Assembly (NCBI RefSeq): GCF_012847295.1
Contig: NZ_JABBDY010000001.1
Location: forward strand, 868,001-932,000
From: Microbacterium sp. MF43
GTDB lineage: Bacteria; Actinomycetota; Actinomycetes; Actinomycetales; Microbacteriaceae
Length of the DNA stretch: 64,000 bases
Direction: 5' to 3'
The translations under genes and the position numbers were made by a program. The notes under the pieces were generated by a model. The model saw only the letters and a list, made by a program, of their open reading frames with translations. It did no database searches and was not told where the DNA came from. Positions 1 through 7,448 of this stretch are shown one piece after another; the stretch's first letter is position 1, and each line of letters starts with the position of its first letter.

Positions 1-5
1 AGTGC

Positions 6-128
6 TCAGTCCTTGCGGTAGGAAGCGCGGCCCATCGACCAGAAGGCGGCGACGGTGAGCACTGCGCCGACGGCGGCCATGGCGCCGATCAGCCACAGCA
101 GGGCGTGGGACAGAAAGCCGTAATCCAT
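6..128 (-). CDS. 40-residue single-pass membrane protein
   Basis: This short frame encodes 40 residues from ATG at 128 to TGA at 6-8. Residues 8-31 form one strongly hydrophobic helix (Leu-Leu-Trp-Leu-Ile-Gly-Ala-Met onwards) followed by a basic tail, SMGRASYRKD, so the C-terminus is probably cytoplasmic. A good ribosome site, GGAGGA, lies on the minus strand at 134-139, five bases before the ATG; this and the start position support a real gene. It is divergent from rplY. I do not recognise a family and propose no function beyond a small inner-membrane protein. Confidence 0.6.
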   Translation of the reverse strand: MDYGFLSHALLWLIGAMAAVGAVLTVAAFWSMGRASYRKD

Positions 129-378
129 CGAGGTCCTCCGTGGGTCGACCGGGTGCGTTCTTCATCGTACCGGGCTGGTAGACTCGACCCCGAACTTCGG
201 CGAGGGATGCCTCGCGCGCGCCGGCTCGGCGGGCTGCGGCATCCGTGATCGACGCGGTGGAGCAGGCCCATGGCTTTCCTCACGCGTGTGCGTTCGAGTC
301 GAGAAAACCCCACATACCTGGGCCCGCCACCCGCGCGGACCCGCGATCAGAACGGGCTCACGCCCGCGAGGAGCAATC
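129..378. promoter_or_regulatory. Divergent promoter region and rplY leader
   Basis: This 250-base gap separates two divergent genes. On the plus strand TAGACT at 179-184 is a plausible -10 box for rplY, which would give a leader of almost 190 nt ending in the ribosome site GAGGAG at 367-372. On the minus strand TACGAT (164-169) could serve the small membrane protein. One copy of GGATGCCTCG lies at 205-214. I see no convincing -35 boxes, riboswitch or reading frame. Confidence 0.4.
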
Positions 379-1029
379 ATGGTCACCGAGACCGACACCA
401 AGGTCCACGCCGAGCTTCGCGAGAACTTCGGCAAGGGCTTCGCCCGCCGCCTGCGCGCCGCCGGCAAGATCCCCGCCGTCATCTACGGCCACGGCACCGA
501 CCCGGTGCACGTCGCCCTTCCCGGCCACCAGGTCGCGCTGCTCGTCCGCCGCGCCAACGTCGTGCTCGAGCTCGACGTCAACGGCAAGCACGAGCTCACG
601 CTCGTCAAGGACGTCCAGAAGGACCCGGTGCACCAGATCATCGAGCACATCGATCTCCTCGTCGTGAAGAAGGGCGAGAAGGTCCAGGTCGACGTTCCCG
701 TCGTCGTCCTCGGTGAGCCCGCCGCCGGCACGATCGCGAACCTCGACGCCGTGTCGATCGCGCTCGAGGTCGAGGCCACCCACATCCCGCAGAACGTCGA
801 GGTCGATGTCGAGGGTCTCGAGGACGGCACGCACATCACCGCGGGCGACCTGAAGCTCCCCAAGGGTGCCGTGCTCGCCGCCGATCCGGAGGTGCTCGTC
901 GTGGCCATCTCGGTCCCCGCCGCGACCCTCGCGGCCGAAGAGGAGATCGCCGAGGCGGACGCCGAAGTCGCCGCCGAGCAGGCCGAGGCGTCGGAAGAGG
1001 CCAAGGAGTCGGAGACCGAGTCCGAGTAA
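379..1029 (+). CDS. rplY: 50S ribosomal protein L25 (general stress protein Ctc type)
   Basis: The 216-residue product matches the long L25/Ctc form: an N-terminal 5S-rRNA-binding domain (about residues 1-95, beginning with ETDTKVHAELRENFGKG and the R-R-L-R-A-A-G-K-I-P-A-V-I-Y-G signature), a C-terminal TL5-type beta domain (about 100-190), and an acidic Ala/Glu-rich tail typical of actinobacteria. It binds 5S rRNA in the large ribosomal subunit. The ATG at 379 follows GAGGAG by six bases; upstream in-frame codons do not look like L25. A strong hairpin follows at 1051-1084, then pth, the usual actinobacterial partner. Confidence 0.95.
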   Translation: MVTETDTKVHAELRENFGKGFARRLRAAGKIPAVIYGHGTDPVHVALPGHQVALLVRRANVVLELDVNGKHELTLVKDVQKDPVHQIIEHIDLLVVKKGEKVQVDVPVVVLGEPAAGTIANLDAVSIALEVEATHIPQNVEVDVEGLEDGTHITAGDLKLPKGAVLAADPEVLVVAISVPAATLAAEEEIAEADAEVAAEQAEASEEAKESETESE

Positions 1030-1050
1030 CGACTCTTCGCAGCATCCGTC

Positions 1051-1084
1051 GAAGCCCGTCCCCGATACTTGTGGGACGGGCTTC
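1051..1084 (+). terminator. Hairpin between rplY and pth
   Basis: A perfect 12-bp stem (GAAGCCCGTCCC at 1051-1062 with its complement at 1073-1084) encloses a 10-nt loop. It lies 22 bases after the rplY stop and just before the pth ribosome site at 1091-1098, so it probably ends or attenuates rplY transcription. There is no long T-run, as is common in high-GC actinobacteria. Confidence 0.7.
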
Positions 1085-1106
1085 GTCGTCGGAAGGAGCA
1101 GACCTC

Positions 1107-1691
1107 ATGTCGGACGCGTGGCTGATCGTGGGCCTCGGGAACCCAGGGCCGCGATACGAGCTGACCCGGCACAACGTCGGGCAGCTCGTCGTCGACGAAC
1201 TCGCCGCGCGACGCAGGGAGTCGTTCAAGGCGCACAAGGCGAACGCGCGCGTCGCCGAGACGTGGCTGCGCCCCGGCGGCCCGAAGCTCGTCCTCGCGAA
1301 GCCCAACACGTTCATGAACGTCTCGGGCGGACCCGTCGCAGGGCTCGCGAAGTTCTACGGCATCGAGCCGGAGCACGTCGTCGTCATCCACGACGAACTC
1401 GACATCCCGTTCGACACGATCAAGCTCAAGACGGGCGGAGGACACGGCGGGCACAACGGCGTGCGCGACGTCGCCAAGGCGCTCGGGTCGGGTGAGTTCG
1501 CTCGCGTGCGCGTCGGGATCGGCCGTCCCCCGGGTCGGCAGGACCCCGCGGACTGGGTGCTCGACCCGTTCGGCAGGGCCGAGCGCGACAATCTGCCGAT
1601 CCTGCTCGGCGACGCCGCCGACGCCGTCGAGCAGCTCGTGGGCGAGGGCCTCCTCGCGGCGCAGCAGAAGCACCACGCTCCGCGCGCCTAG
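1107..1691 (+). CDS. pth: Peptidyl-tRNA hydrolase
   Basis: This 194-residue enzyme releases tRNA from peptidyl-tRNAs that drop off stalled ribosomes. The family signatures are all present: LIVGLGNPG at residues 6-14 with Asn12, the catalytic His22 in RHNVG, KPNTFMNVSGG, VIHDELDIPF with the conserved Asp, and GGGHGGHNGVR. Length is normal for bacterial Pth. ATG at 1107 has the ribosome site GGAAGGAG at 1091-1098. It lies between rplY and mfd, as in many actinobacteria, and converges with the minus-strand gene that ends at 1696. Confidence 0.97.
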   Translation: MSDAWLIVGLGNPGPRYELTRHNVGQLVVDELAARRRESFKAHKANARVAETWLRPGGPKLVLAKPNTFMNVSGGPVAGLAKFYGIEPEHVVVIHDELDIPFDTIKLKTGGGHGGHNGVRDVAKALGSGEFARVRVGIGRPPGRQDPADWVLDPFGRAERDNLPILLGDAADAVEQLVGEGLLAAQQKHHAPRA

Positions 1692-1695
1692 GGGT

Positions 1696-2448
1696 TCAGC
1701 CGCCGATGCCGCTGCCCGCGCCGAAGCCGGCGGTGAGGAAGCCCTGCAGGACGACGAAGAAGACGACAGGGCCGAGGGCGGCGATGATGACGGCGGCGAT
1801 CGCCCAGCCGCGGCCGCGGCCCTTGACGAGGGCGACGATGCCCTGCACGAGCGCCCACACACCGAGCGCCGTGCCGATCCAGAACGCGGTCTCGGCGAGC
1901 AGCACCCAGTCGCGCACGCCGGTGAGGACCGCCCAGTCGAAGTCGGCGCTGAGGGGGCGCGATGCGAGCTCCTTGCCCGCCCCCAGCCCGATCCCGAAGG
2001 CTGCGGGCGCGACGGCGATCGCAGCGCCGACGGTGGCGATGAGCGACAGGACGAGTGCCACGATTCCCAGTGTCCGGCCGCCGCGCGCGGATTCCGCCGA
2101 CGCGCCGAAGATCGGGGCAGTGCCCGACCCGGGCCCCCCGTACCCCGCCGGGGCGGCGTACCCCTGCGGAGGCGCGTAGCCGATGGGCGGCGCGTATCCG
2201 GTCGGCGGTGCGTAGCCGGGCGCCCCGGTCGGCGGTGCGTAGCCGGGCGCTCCGGCCGGCGGTGCGGAACCGGCGGGCGGTCCGAACGGAAGGGCGCCGG
2301 GAGCGGCCCACGCCGCGTGCGGGGCCACAGGCCCTGCGGGCGGGGCGAGCTCGCCGGGTCGCGGTACCGTGTGCGTCTCGGCGCTCGCGGACTCCGGCGC
2401 GCTCGGTGACGGCGTCTGCGGGGGCGTCGGGCCGGCGGGGTCGCTCAC
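1696..2448 (-). CDS. Proline-rich N-terminus, multi-pass membrane protein
   Basis: The 250-residue protein has a disordered Pro/Ala/Gly N-terminal half containing imperfect repeats of GYAPPTGAP and GYAPP (about residues 60-100). Three hydrophobic segments follow, around GIVALVLSLIATVGAAIAV, WVLLAETAFWIGTALGVWAL and WAIAAVIIAALGPVVFFVV. This layout resembles actinobacterial DUF4190-type proteins, but the family call is only by appearance. The GTG start at 2448 is preceded on the minus strand by TAGGAT (2455-2460) with six bases between, which suggests a leaderless transcript and supports this start. It is divergent from mfd. Function unknown. Confidence 0.75.
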   Translation of the reverse strand: MSDPAGPTPPQTPSPSAPESASAETHTVPRPGELAPPAGPVAPHAAWAAPGALPFGPPAGSAPPAGAPGYAPPTGAPGYAPPTGYAPPIGYAPPQGYAAPAGYGGPGSGTAPIFGASAESARGGRTLGIVALVLSLIATVGAAIAVAPAAFGIGLGAGKELASRPLSADFDWAVLTGVRDWVLLAETAFWIGTALGVWALVQGIVALVKGRGRGWAIAAVIIAALGPVVFFVVLQGFLTAGFGAGSGIGG

Positions 2449-2511
2449 CCGCTCATCCTACGAGGTGCCTCGGCGGGGAGCCGTGTCCGCTGTGCCGAAT
2501 AGACTGTTCCG
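2449..2511. promoter_or_regulatory. Back-to-back leaderless promoters
   Basis: The gap between two divergent genes holds a -10 box for each: TAGGAT on the minus strand at 2455-2460, six bases from the GTG at 2448, and TAGACT on the plus strand at 2500-2505, six bases from the mfd GTG at 2512. With so little room both mRNAs should begin at or next to the start codon. No ribosome site is visible for either. Confidence 0.6.
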
Positions 2512-5500
2512 GTGACAGTTCCCGGGATCGTGCGCGCCCTCGAACAGGCCGAGTCGTTCCGGGATGCGGTGGCTGCGGCATCCGTCGACGGCGATTTCTC
2601 TCTCGTCGAAGGCCTCGATGCGCCCCTGCTCGCCGCGATGATCGAGCGTCGCCGCGCCGCCGGCAAGCCGCCCGCGATCCTCCTGATCACCCCGACCGGC
2701 CGCCGTGCCGAGTCCATCGGGCCGGCGCTGGGCGCTCTGCTGCCCGGTGCCGAGGTCATGCACTTCCCGGCGTGGGAGACGCTGCCGCACGAGCGGCTCA
2801 GCCCGAGTGCCGAGATCGTCGGCAATCGGCTCGAGGTTCTCGCGCGCGTCGGTCGCTGGACGGGCGACACCCCGCTCGTCGTCACCGCGTCGGTGCGTGG
2901 CGCGATCCAGCCGCTCGCCGCCGGCCTCACCGACGTCCCCGCCGTCGAGCTGGTCGTCGGCGGCCGCGGTCACGAGCTGGGCGAGGTCGCGCTGCGACTG
3001 GTCGAACTGGCCTACCATCGCGTCGACATGGTCTCGCGCCGCGGCGAGTTCGCGGTGCGCGGCGGCATCCTCGACGTCTTCCCCCCGACCGCGCCGCACC
3101 CGTACCGCGTGGAGTTCTTCGGCGACGAGGTCGACCAGATCCGTGCGTTCTCGGTCGCAGATCAGCGATCGCTCCCTGGCGAGGTGCCCGGCATCACGCT
3201 GCTGGCGAGCCGTGAGCTGCTGCTGACCGAGGCGGTCCGCGACCGCGCGCGCCAGCTGAAAGGCGAGTTCCCAGGCCTCGCGGGCATGCTCGAGAAGATG
3301 TCGGAGGGCATCCCGGTCGAGGGCATGGAGTCCCTCCTTCCCGCCGTGGTCGACCGGCTCGTCACCCTCGTCGACTACCTGCCCGAGGCATCCGCCGTCG
3401 CCCTCGTCGATCCCGAGCGCGCCGTGACGCGCGCGATCACCCTCGGCGAGACCAATCGCGAGTTCCTCGAGGCCGCGTGGAGCGCCGCCACCGCCGGCGC
3501 CGAGACGCCCATCGACCTCGGCGCAGGCGACTTCCTCACCCTGCCCGCGCTGCGAGAGGCCGCCCGAGCGCGCGGCGACGTGTGGTGGTCGCTGAGCGCG
3601 TTCGATTCGGGCCAGGCGGACGCCTCGGCCGAGGGCCTGCTCGACGTCGACGCGGCGCTCGAGGCGGCCGCCGTCGTGCGCGTGCCCGGCGCGGGCGTGC
3701 CGTCGTTCCACGGCAACGTCGACGGAGCCACCGAGCACGTCCGTTCCCTTCTCGCCGACGGGTGGCGCGTCGTCGTCTCGGCATCGGGCGCGGGACTCGT
3801 CGAGCGTGCGCGCGATGTGCTGGCCGAGCGCGGCATCGCCGCCCGCAGGGTCGATGACGTGCATGGCGTCCCCGAACCGGGAGTCGCGCACGTCGTGATG
3901 TCCGTGCTCGAGCGAGGGTTCGAATCCGCCGACGCCCAGCTGGCGGTGCTGACCGAGACCGAGTTCTACGGGCGCACGATCGGCGGCGACCAGCGCGTCG
4001 TGAAGAAGCTGGCCTCGCGACGCAAGAACGTGGTCGACCCGCTCCAGCTCAAGACGGGGGACTACGTCGTGCACGCGACGCACGGCATCGGCCGGTTCGT
4101 CGAGCTCACACAGCGCGAGTTCTCCAGCGGCGGACGCAACGCGGTCAAGAGCGTGCGCGAGTACCTCGTGCTCGAGTACGCGCCGTCCAAGCGCGGGTAC
4201 CCGGGAGACAAGCTGTACGTCCCGACCGACCAGCTCGACCTGCTGTCGAAGTACGTCGGCGGCGAGGCGCCGACCCTGTCCAAGATGGGCGGCAGCGACT
4301 GGGCCGCCGCGAAGGGCCGCGCCCGCAAGGCGGTGCGCGACATCGCGGTCGAGCTGGTCAAGCTCTACTCGGCGCGGATGGCGGCGAAGGGACACGCGTT
4401 CGGGCCCGACACCCCGTGGCAGCGCGAGCTCGAAGAGGCATTCCCGTTCGCCGAGACACCGGATCAGCTGCAGACGATCGACGAGATCAAGGCCGACATG
4501 GAGAAGCCGATCCCGATGGATCGGCTGCTGTCGGGCGACGTCGGCTTCGGCAAGACCGAGGTCGCGGTGCGGGCCGCCTTCAAGGCGATCCAGGACGGCA
4601 AGCAGGTCGCGATGCTCGTGCCGACCACGCTGCTGGTGAAGCAGCACTTCGAGACGTTCACCGAGCGCTTCGCCGGGTTCCCGGTCAAGGTCAAGGCGCT
4701 GTCGCGCTTCCAGACAGACAAGCAGGCGCGCGAGATCGTCGACGGTCTGGCCGACGGCACCGTCGACATGGTGATCGGCACGCACCGCATCCTCACCGAG
4801 AAGGTGCTGTTCAAAGACCTGGGCCTGCTCATCGTCGACGAGGAGCAGCGGTTCGGCGTCGAGCACAAGGACGCCCTCAAGAAGCTCAAGACGAACGTCG
4901 ACATCCTCGCGATGAGCGCGACCCCCATCCCGCGGACGCTCGAGATGGCGGTGACCGGCATCCGCGAGATGTCGACGCTGCAGACGCCGCCCGAGGACCG
5001 GCATCCGATCCTGTCGTTCGTCGGACCCCGCAATGACAAGCAGATCGCCGCCGCGATCCGCCGCGAGCTGCTGCGCGAGGGGCAGGTCTTCTATGTCCAC
5101 AACCGCGTGCAGTCAATCCAGCGCGTCGCCGCCGAGCTGGCCGAGCTCGTGCCCGAGGCCCGGATCGCCGTCGCCCACGGACAGATGGGGGAGCACGCGC
5201 TCGAAGAGGTCGTCGACGCCTTCTGGGAGCGCCGGTTCGACGTGCTCGTGTGCACGACGATCGTCGAGACCGGCCTCGACATCTCCAACGCCAACACGAT
5301 CGTGATCGATCGTGCCGACAAGTACGGTCTGTCGCAGCTGCACCAGCTGCGCGGGCGCGTCGGCCGGGCGCGCGAGCGGGCCTATGCGTACTTCCTCTAC
5401 GACGACCAGAAGCCGCTCAGCGAGACGGCCGCCGACCGCCTCGAGACGATCGCGGTCAACAACGATCTCGGCAGCGGCATGCAGGTGGCGCTGAAAGACC

Positions 5501-6126
5501 TCGAGATCCGTGGCGCCGGCAACCTCCTGGGCGCGGAGCAGGCCGGTCACATCGCCGGCGTCGGCTTCGACCTGTATCTGCGGATGATCGGCGAGGCGGT
5601 CGCCGCTTTCCGGGGAGACGAGACCGAGGGGCCGGCCGAGCTCCGGCTGGAGCTGCCCGTGCAGGCCCGCATCCCCGAGGCCTACATCGACAGCGAGCGG
5701 CTGCGGCTAGAGGCGTACCAGAAGCTGTCGGCGGCGGCATCGGTCACCGCCAAGGACGACGCGATCGACCTCGTCATCGAGGAACTCACCGACCGCTACG
5801 GCGACCTTCCGTCCGAGGCCGAGGGACTCCTCGCCGTCGCGAGGCTGCGCCGCCGGGCCGCTCAAGCGGGGCTCGCCGACGTCGTCGCGATGGGCCCGAA
5901 CCTGCGCATCGCGCCGGCGAACCTGCCCGATTCGATGCGCGTGCGGCTGCAGCGCCTCTACCCGAAGGCGAAGCTCCTTCAGGGCGGCGAAGCGGTCGTC
6001 GTGCCGCTGCCGACCGCGGGGGGCGAACGCGTCTCGGACGCCGACCTCATCGCGTGGGTCGGGCAGCTGCTCGACCAGCTCTGGCCCGCGCCGAAGGCGG
6101 ATGCCGAGGCATCCGTCTCCGTCTGA
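2512..6126 (+). CDS. mfd: Transcription-repair coupling factor Mfd
   Basis: This 1204-residue ATPase removes RNA polymerase stalled at DNA lesions and recruits UvrA. Domains are in the usual order: UvrB-like N-terminal module (about 1-330, with GGRGHELGEVALRL and RRGEFAVRGGILDVFPP), RNA-polymerase-interaction domain near KTGDYVVHATHGIGRF (about 515-580), RecG-like helicase with Walker A GDVGFGKTEVA (about 675) and DEEQRFG, then the TRCF C-terminal domain. Length fits the family. The GTG start at 2512 follows TAGACT by six bases, the leaderless pattern seen elsewhere here. The last codons contain an inverted GGATGCC/GGCATCC pair at 6099-6114. The mazG gene that often follows mfd lies further downstream. 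Confidence 0.98.
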   Translation: MTVPGIVRALEQAESFRDAVAAASVDGDFSLVEGLDAPLLAAMIERRRAAGKPPAILLITPTGRRAESIGPALGALLPGAEVMHFPAWETLPHERLSPSAEIVGNRLEVLARVGRWTGDTPLVVTASVRGAIQPLAAGLTDVPAVELVVGGRGHELGEVALRLVELAYHRVDMVSRRGEFAVRGGILDVFPPTAPHPYRVEFFGDEVDQIRAFSVADQRSLPGEVPGITLLASRELLLTEAVRDRARQLKGEFPGLAGMLEKMSEGIPVEGMESLLPAVVDRLVTLVDYLPEASAVALVDPERAVTRAITLGETNREFLEAAWSAATAGAETPIDLGAGDFLTLPALREAARARGDVWWSLSAFDSGQADASAEGLLDVDAALEAAAVVRVPGAGVPSFHGNVDGATEHVRSLLADGWRVVVSASGAGLVERARDVLAERGIAARRVDDVHGVPEPGVAHVVMSVLERGFESADAQLAVLTETEFYGRTIGGDQRVVKKLASRRKNVVDPLQLKTGDYVVHATHGIGRFVELTQREFSSGGRNAVKSVREYLVLEYAPSKRGYPGDKLYVPTDQLDLLSKYVGGEAPTLSKMGGSDWAAAKGRARKAVRDIAVELVKLYSARMAAKGHAFGPDTPWQRELEEAFPFAETPDQLQTIDEIKADMEKPIPMDRLLSGDVGFGKTEVAVRAAFKAIQDGKQVAMLVPTTLLVKQHFETFTERFAGFPVKVKALSRFQTDKQAREIVDGLADGTVDMVIGTHRILTEKVLFKDLGLLIVDEEQRFGVEHKDALKKLKTNVDILAMSATPIPRTLEMAVTGIREMSTLQTPPEDRHPILSFVGPRNDKQIAAAIRRELLREGQVFYVHNRVQSIQRVAAELAELVPEARIAVAHGQMGEHALEEVVDAFWERRFDVLVCTTIVETGLDISNANTIVIDRADKYGLSQLHQLRGRVGRARERAYAYFLYDDQKPLSETAADRLETIAVNNDLGSGMQVALKDLEIRGAGNLLGAEQAGHIAGVGFDLYLRMIGEAVAAFRGDETEGPAELRLELPVQARIPEAYIDSERLRLEAYQKLSAAASVTAKDDAIDLVIEELTDRYGDLPSEAEGLLAVARLRRRAAQAGLADVVAMGPNLRIAPANLPDSMRVRLQRLYPKAKLLQGGEAVVVPLPTAGGERVSDADLIAWVGQLLDQLWPAPKADAEASVSV

Positions 6127-6178
6127 TCCTCGGCGTCGCCTCGTCGTACGGCGGCGCCGAATGATCCAGAGTGGACGC

Positions 6179-6550
6179 ATGACTGCTGCGCTGCGCATAG
6201 AGATCTTCCCCGACGACCTCGACGAGGCGGTGGACTTCTACACGCGTGTGCTCGGATTCGCGCTCACCCGCGACGAACGGCTGGAGGAGTCCGCGTACGT
6301 CGCCCTCCAGCTCGGGGATGTGCTCGTCGGCGCGGCCCGCCGCGCCCCGGTCGACGTCGCCGCGCGCCGTCCGCCCACGGGTGTGGAGCTCGTGCTCGAG
6401 GTCGATGATCTCGATGGCGCCCGCCGGCGCGTGCTCGAGGCCGCCTGGCCGATCGATGAAGACCTCCAGGAGCGTCCGTGGGGCCTGCGGGACTTCCGGC
6501 TCGTCGATCCGTGCGGCCACTACTGGCGACTCACCGAGCACTCCGGCTGA
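6179..6550 (+). CDS. VOC-fold (glyoxalase/dioxygenase superfamily) protein
   Basis: The 123-residue product has the vicinal-oxygen-chelate layout of two beta-alpha-beta-beta-beta modules: an opening strand with DLDEAVDFYTRVLGF, a middle stretch ELVLEVDDLDGARRRVLEA, and the closing RDFRLVDPCGHYWRLTEH, which carries the usual D-P-x-G end motif. Such proteins act as glyoxalases, dioxygenases or drug-binding proteins; the substrate cannot be told from sequence. I chose ATG at 6179 because the domain starts directly after it. ATG 6161 is a possible longer start. It lies between mfd and a carbonic-anhydrase-like gene on the same strand. Confidence 0.75.
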   Translation: MTAALRIEIFPDDLDEAVDFYTRVLGFALTRDERLEESAYVALQLGDVLVGAARRAPVDVAARRPPTGVELVLEVDDLDGARRRVLEAAWPIDEDLQERPWGLRDFRLVDPCGHYWRLTEHSG

Positions 6551-6588
6551 CGGCGCGGCCGGGACTACGCTGGCACCGAGGAGGAACG

Positions 6589-7188
6589 ATGCGGTTCGAG
6601 CACCTCGGGGCCCAGCCCCGCATCCATCCCGACGCGGTCATCGCACCGACGGCGGTGATCAGCGGCGACGTCGAGATCGGCGCCGACTGCCAGGTCCTGC
6701 ACGGCGCCGTCATCACGGCCGAGGGCGGTCCGATCACACTCGCGGAGAACGTCATCGTGATGGAGAACGCACTGATCCGGGCGACCTCCACGAATCCGGT
6801 GCACATCGGCGCGCACGTGCTCGTCGGTCCCATGGCGAGCGTGTCGGGGGCGGTCGTCGAGGACGAGGTGTTCCTCGCCACGGGTACGCGCATCTTCAAC
6901 GGCGCGCGCATCGGCGCCCGCAGCGAGGTGCGCATCAACGCCGTGGTGCACCTGCGCACGACGCTGCCTGCCGAGACGGTGGTGCCCATCGGCTGGGTGG
7001 CCGTCGGCGACCCCGTGCAGATCCTTCCGCCCGACCGCCACGAAGAGATCTGGGCCGCCCAGCGCGAACTCGACTTCCCCGGCTACGTGTTCGGTCTGGA
7101 TCGCGAGACGCCGGATCTCATGGTGCAGCTGACCGAGCGCTACGGGCGGAGTCTCGCCCGGCACACGGACGACCGACGCGTCGACTGA
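6589..7188 (+). CDS. Gamma-carbonic-anhydrase-like hexapeptide-repeat protein
   Basis: The 199-residue protein is built of left-handed beta-helix hexapeptide repeats: it opens with IHPDAVIAPTAVISGDVEIG, and further repeats run to about residue 135. A C-terminal helix with PPDRHEEIWAAQRELDFP follows. This resembles the gamma carbonic anhydrase / YrdA family. Candidate zinc-site histidines occur in LHGAVI, PVHIGAHVLVG and AVVHLRT. Catalysis is possible but not proved, since many relatives have no measured activity. ATG at 6589 follows the ribosome site GAGGAGG by four bases. A short inverted repeat at 7192-7214 follows the stop. Confidence 0.75.
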   Translation: MRFEHLGAQPRIHPDAVIAPTAVISGDVEIGADCQVLHGAVITAEGGPITLAENVIVMENALIRATSTNPVHIGAHVLVGPMASVSGAVVEDEVFLATGTRIFNGARIGARSEVRINAVVHLRTTLPAETVVPIGWVAVGDPVQILPPDRHEEIWAAQRELDFPGYVFGLDRETPDLMVQLTERYGRSLARHTDDRRVD

Positions 7189-7191
7189 CCG

Positions 7192-7214
7192 GGATGCCGC
7201 CAGTCGCGGCATCC
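7192..7214. terminator. GGATGCC-type hairpin between convergent genes
   Basis: GGATGCCGC at 7192-7200 and its complement at 7206-7214 form a perfect 9-bp stem with a 5-nt loop. It sits between the stop codons of two convergent genes (7188 and 7229) and probably works in both directions. It is one of several terminators here made from the over-represented word GGATGCC. Confidence 0.6.
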
Positions 7215-7228
7215 GATTCCCTCCGGTG

Positions 7229-7399
7229 TCATTCCCAGACGCCGCCGCAGTCGCGGCACTCGAACACGAGCCGGTCGACCCAGCCCTCGTCGAGTTCGCC
7301 CCGACGCTCGAGAGCGACGTGGAACCAGCGCGGCTCGGTCGCCCGGACGTCGAGCGATCGGCATTCGGGACACACTTCGGCGACGATGATCCGTGCCAT
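7229..7399 (-). CDS. Two-CxxC zinc-ribbon mini-protein
   Basis: This 56-residue frame runs from ATG at 7399 to TGA at 7229. It carries two CxxC knuckles, CPEC at residues 10-13 and CRDC at 48-51, spaced as in a zinc ribbon, with Trp- and Arg-rich sequence between (EPRWFHVALERRGELDEGW). The minus-strand -10 box TACCGT at 7406-7411 is six bases from the ATG, so the mRNA is probably leaderless. A nucleic-acid or protein-binding role is likely by fold alone. I do not recognise a named family. Confidence 0.65.
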   Translation of the reverse strand: MARIIVAEVCPECRSLDVRATEPRWFHVALERRGELDEGWVDRLVFECRDCGGVWE

Positions 7400-7448
7400 G
7401 CCGACACGGTAACCCCGCGGGACGGATGCCTCGGCAGCGACGCGCGTG

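Noticed and set aside
1696-2448. Tandem GYAPP-type repeats as a DNA repeat array
   Set aside because: They are imperfect coding repeats in a disordered proline-rich region, common in actinobacterial membrane proteins; no CRISPR-like spacing.
2458-5100. 880-residue minus-strand open frame opposite mfd
   Set aside because: High-GC shadow: biased Arg/Asp/His/Leu composition, no domain, fully antisense to the well-conserved mfd gene.
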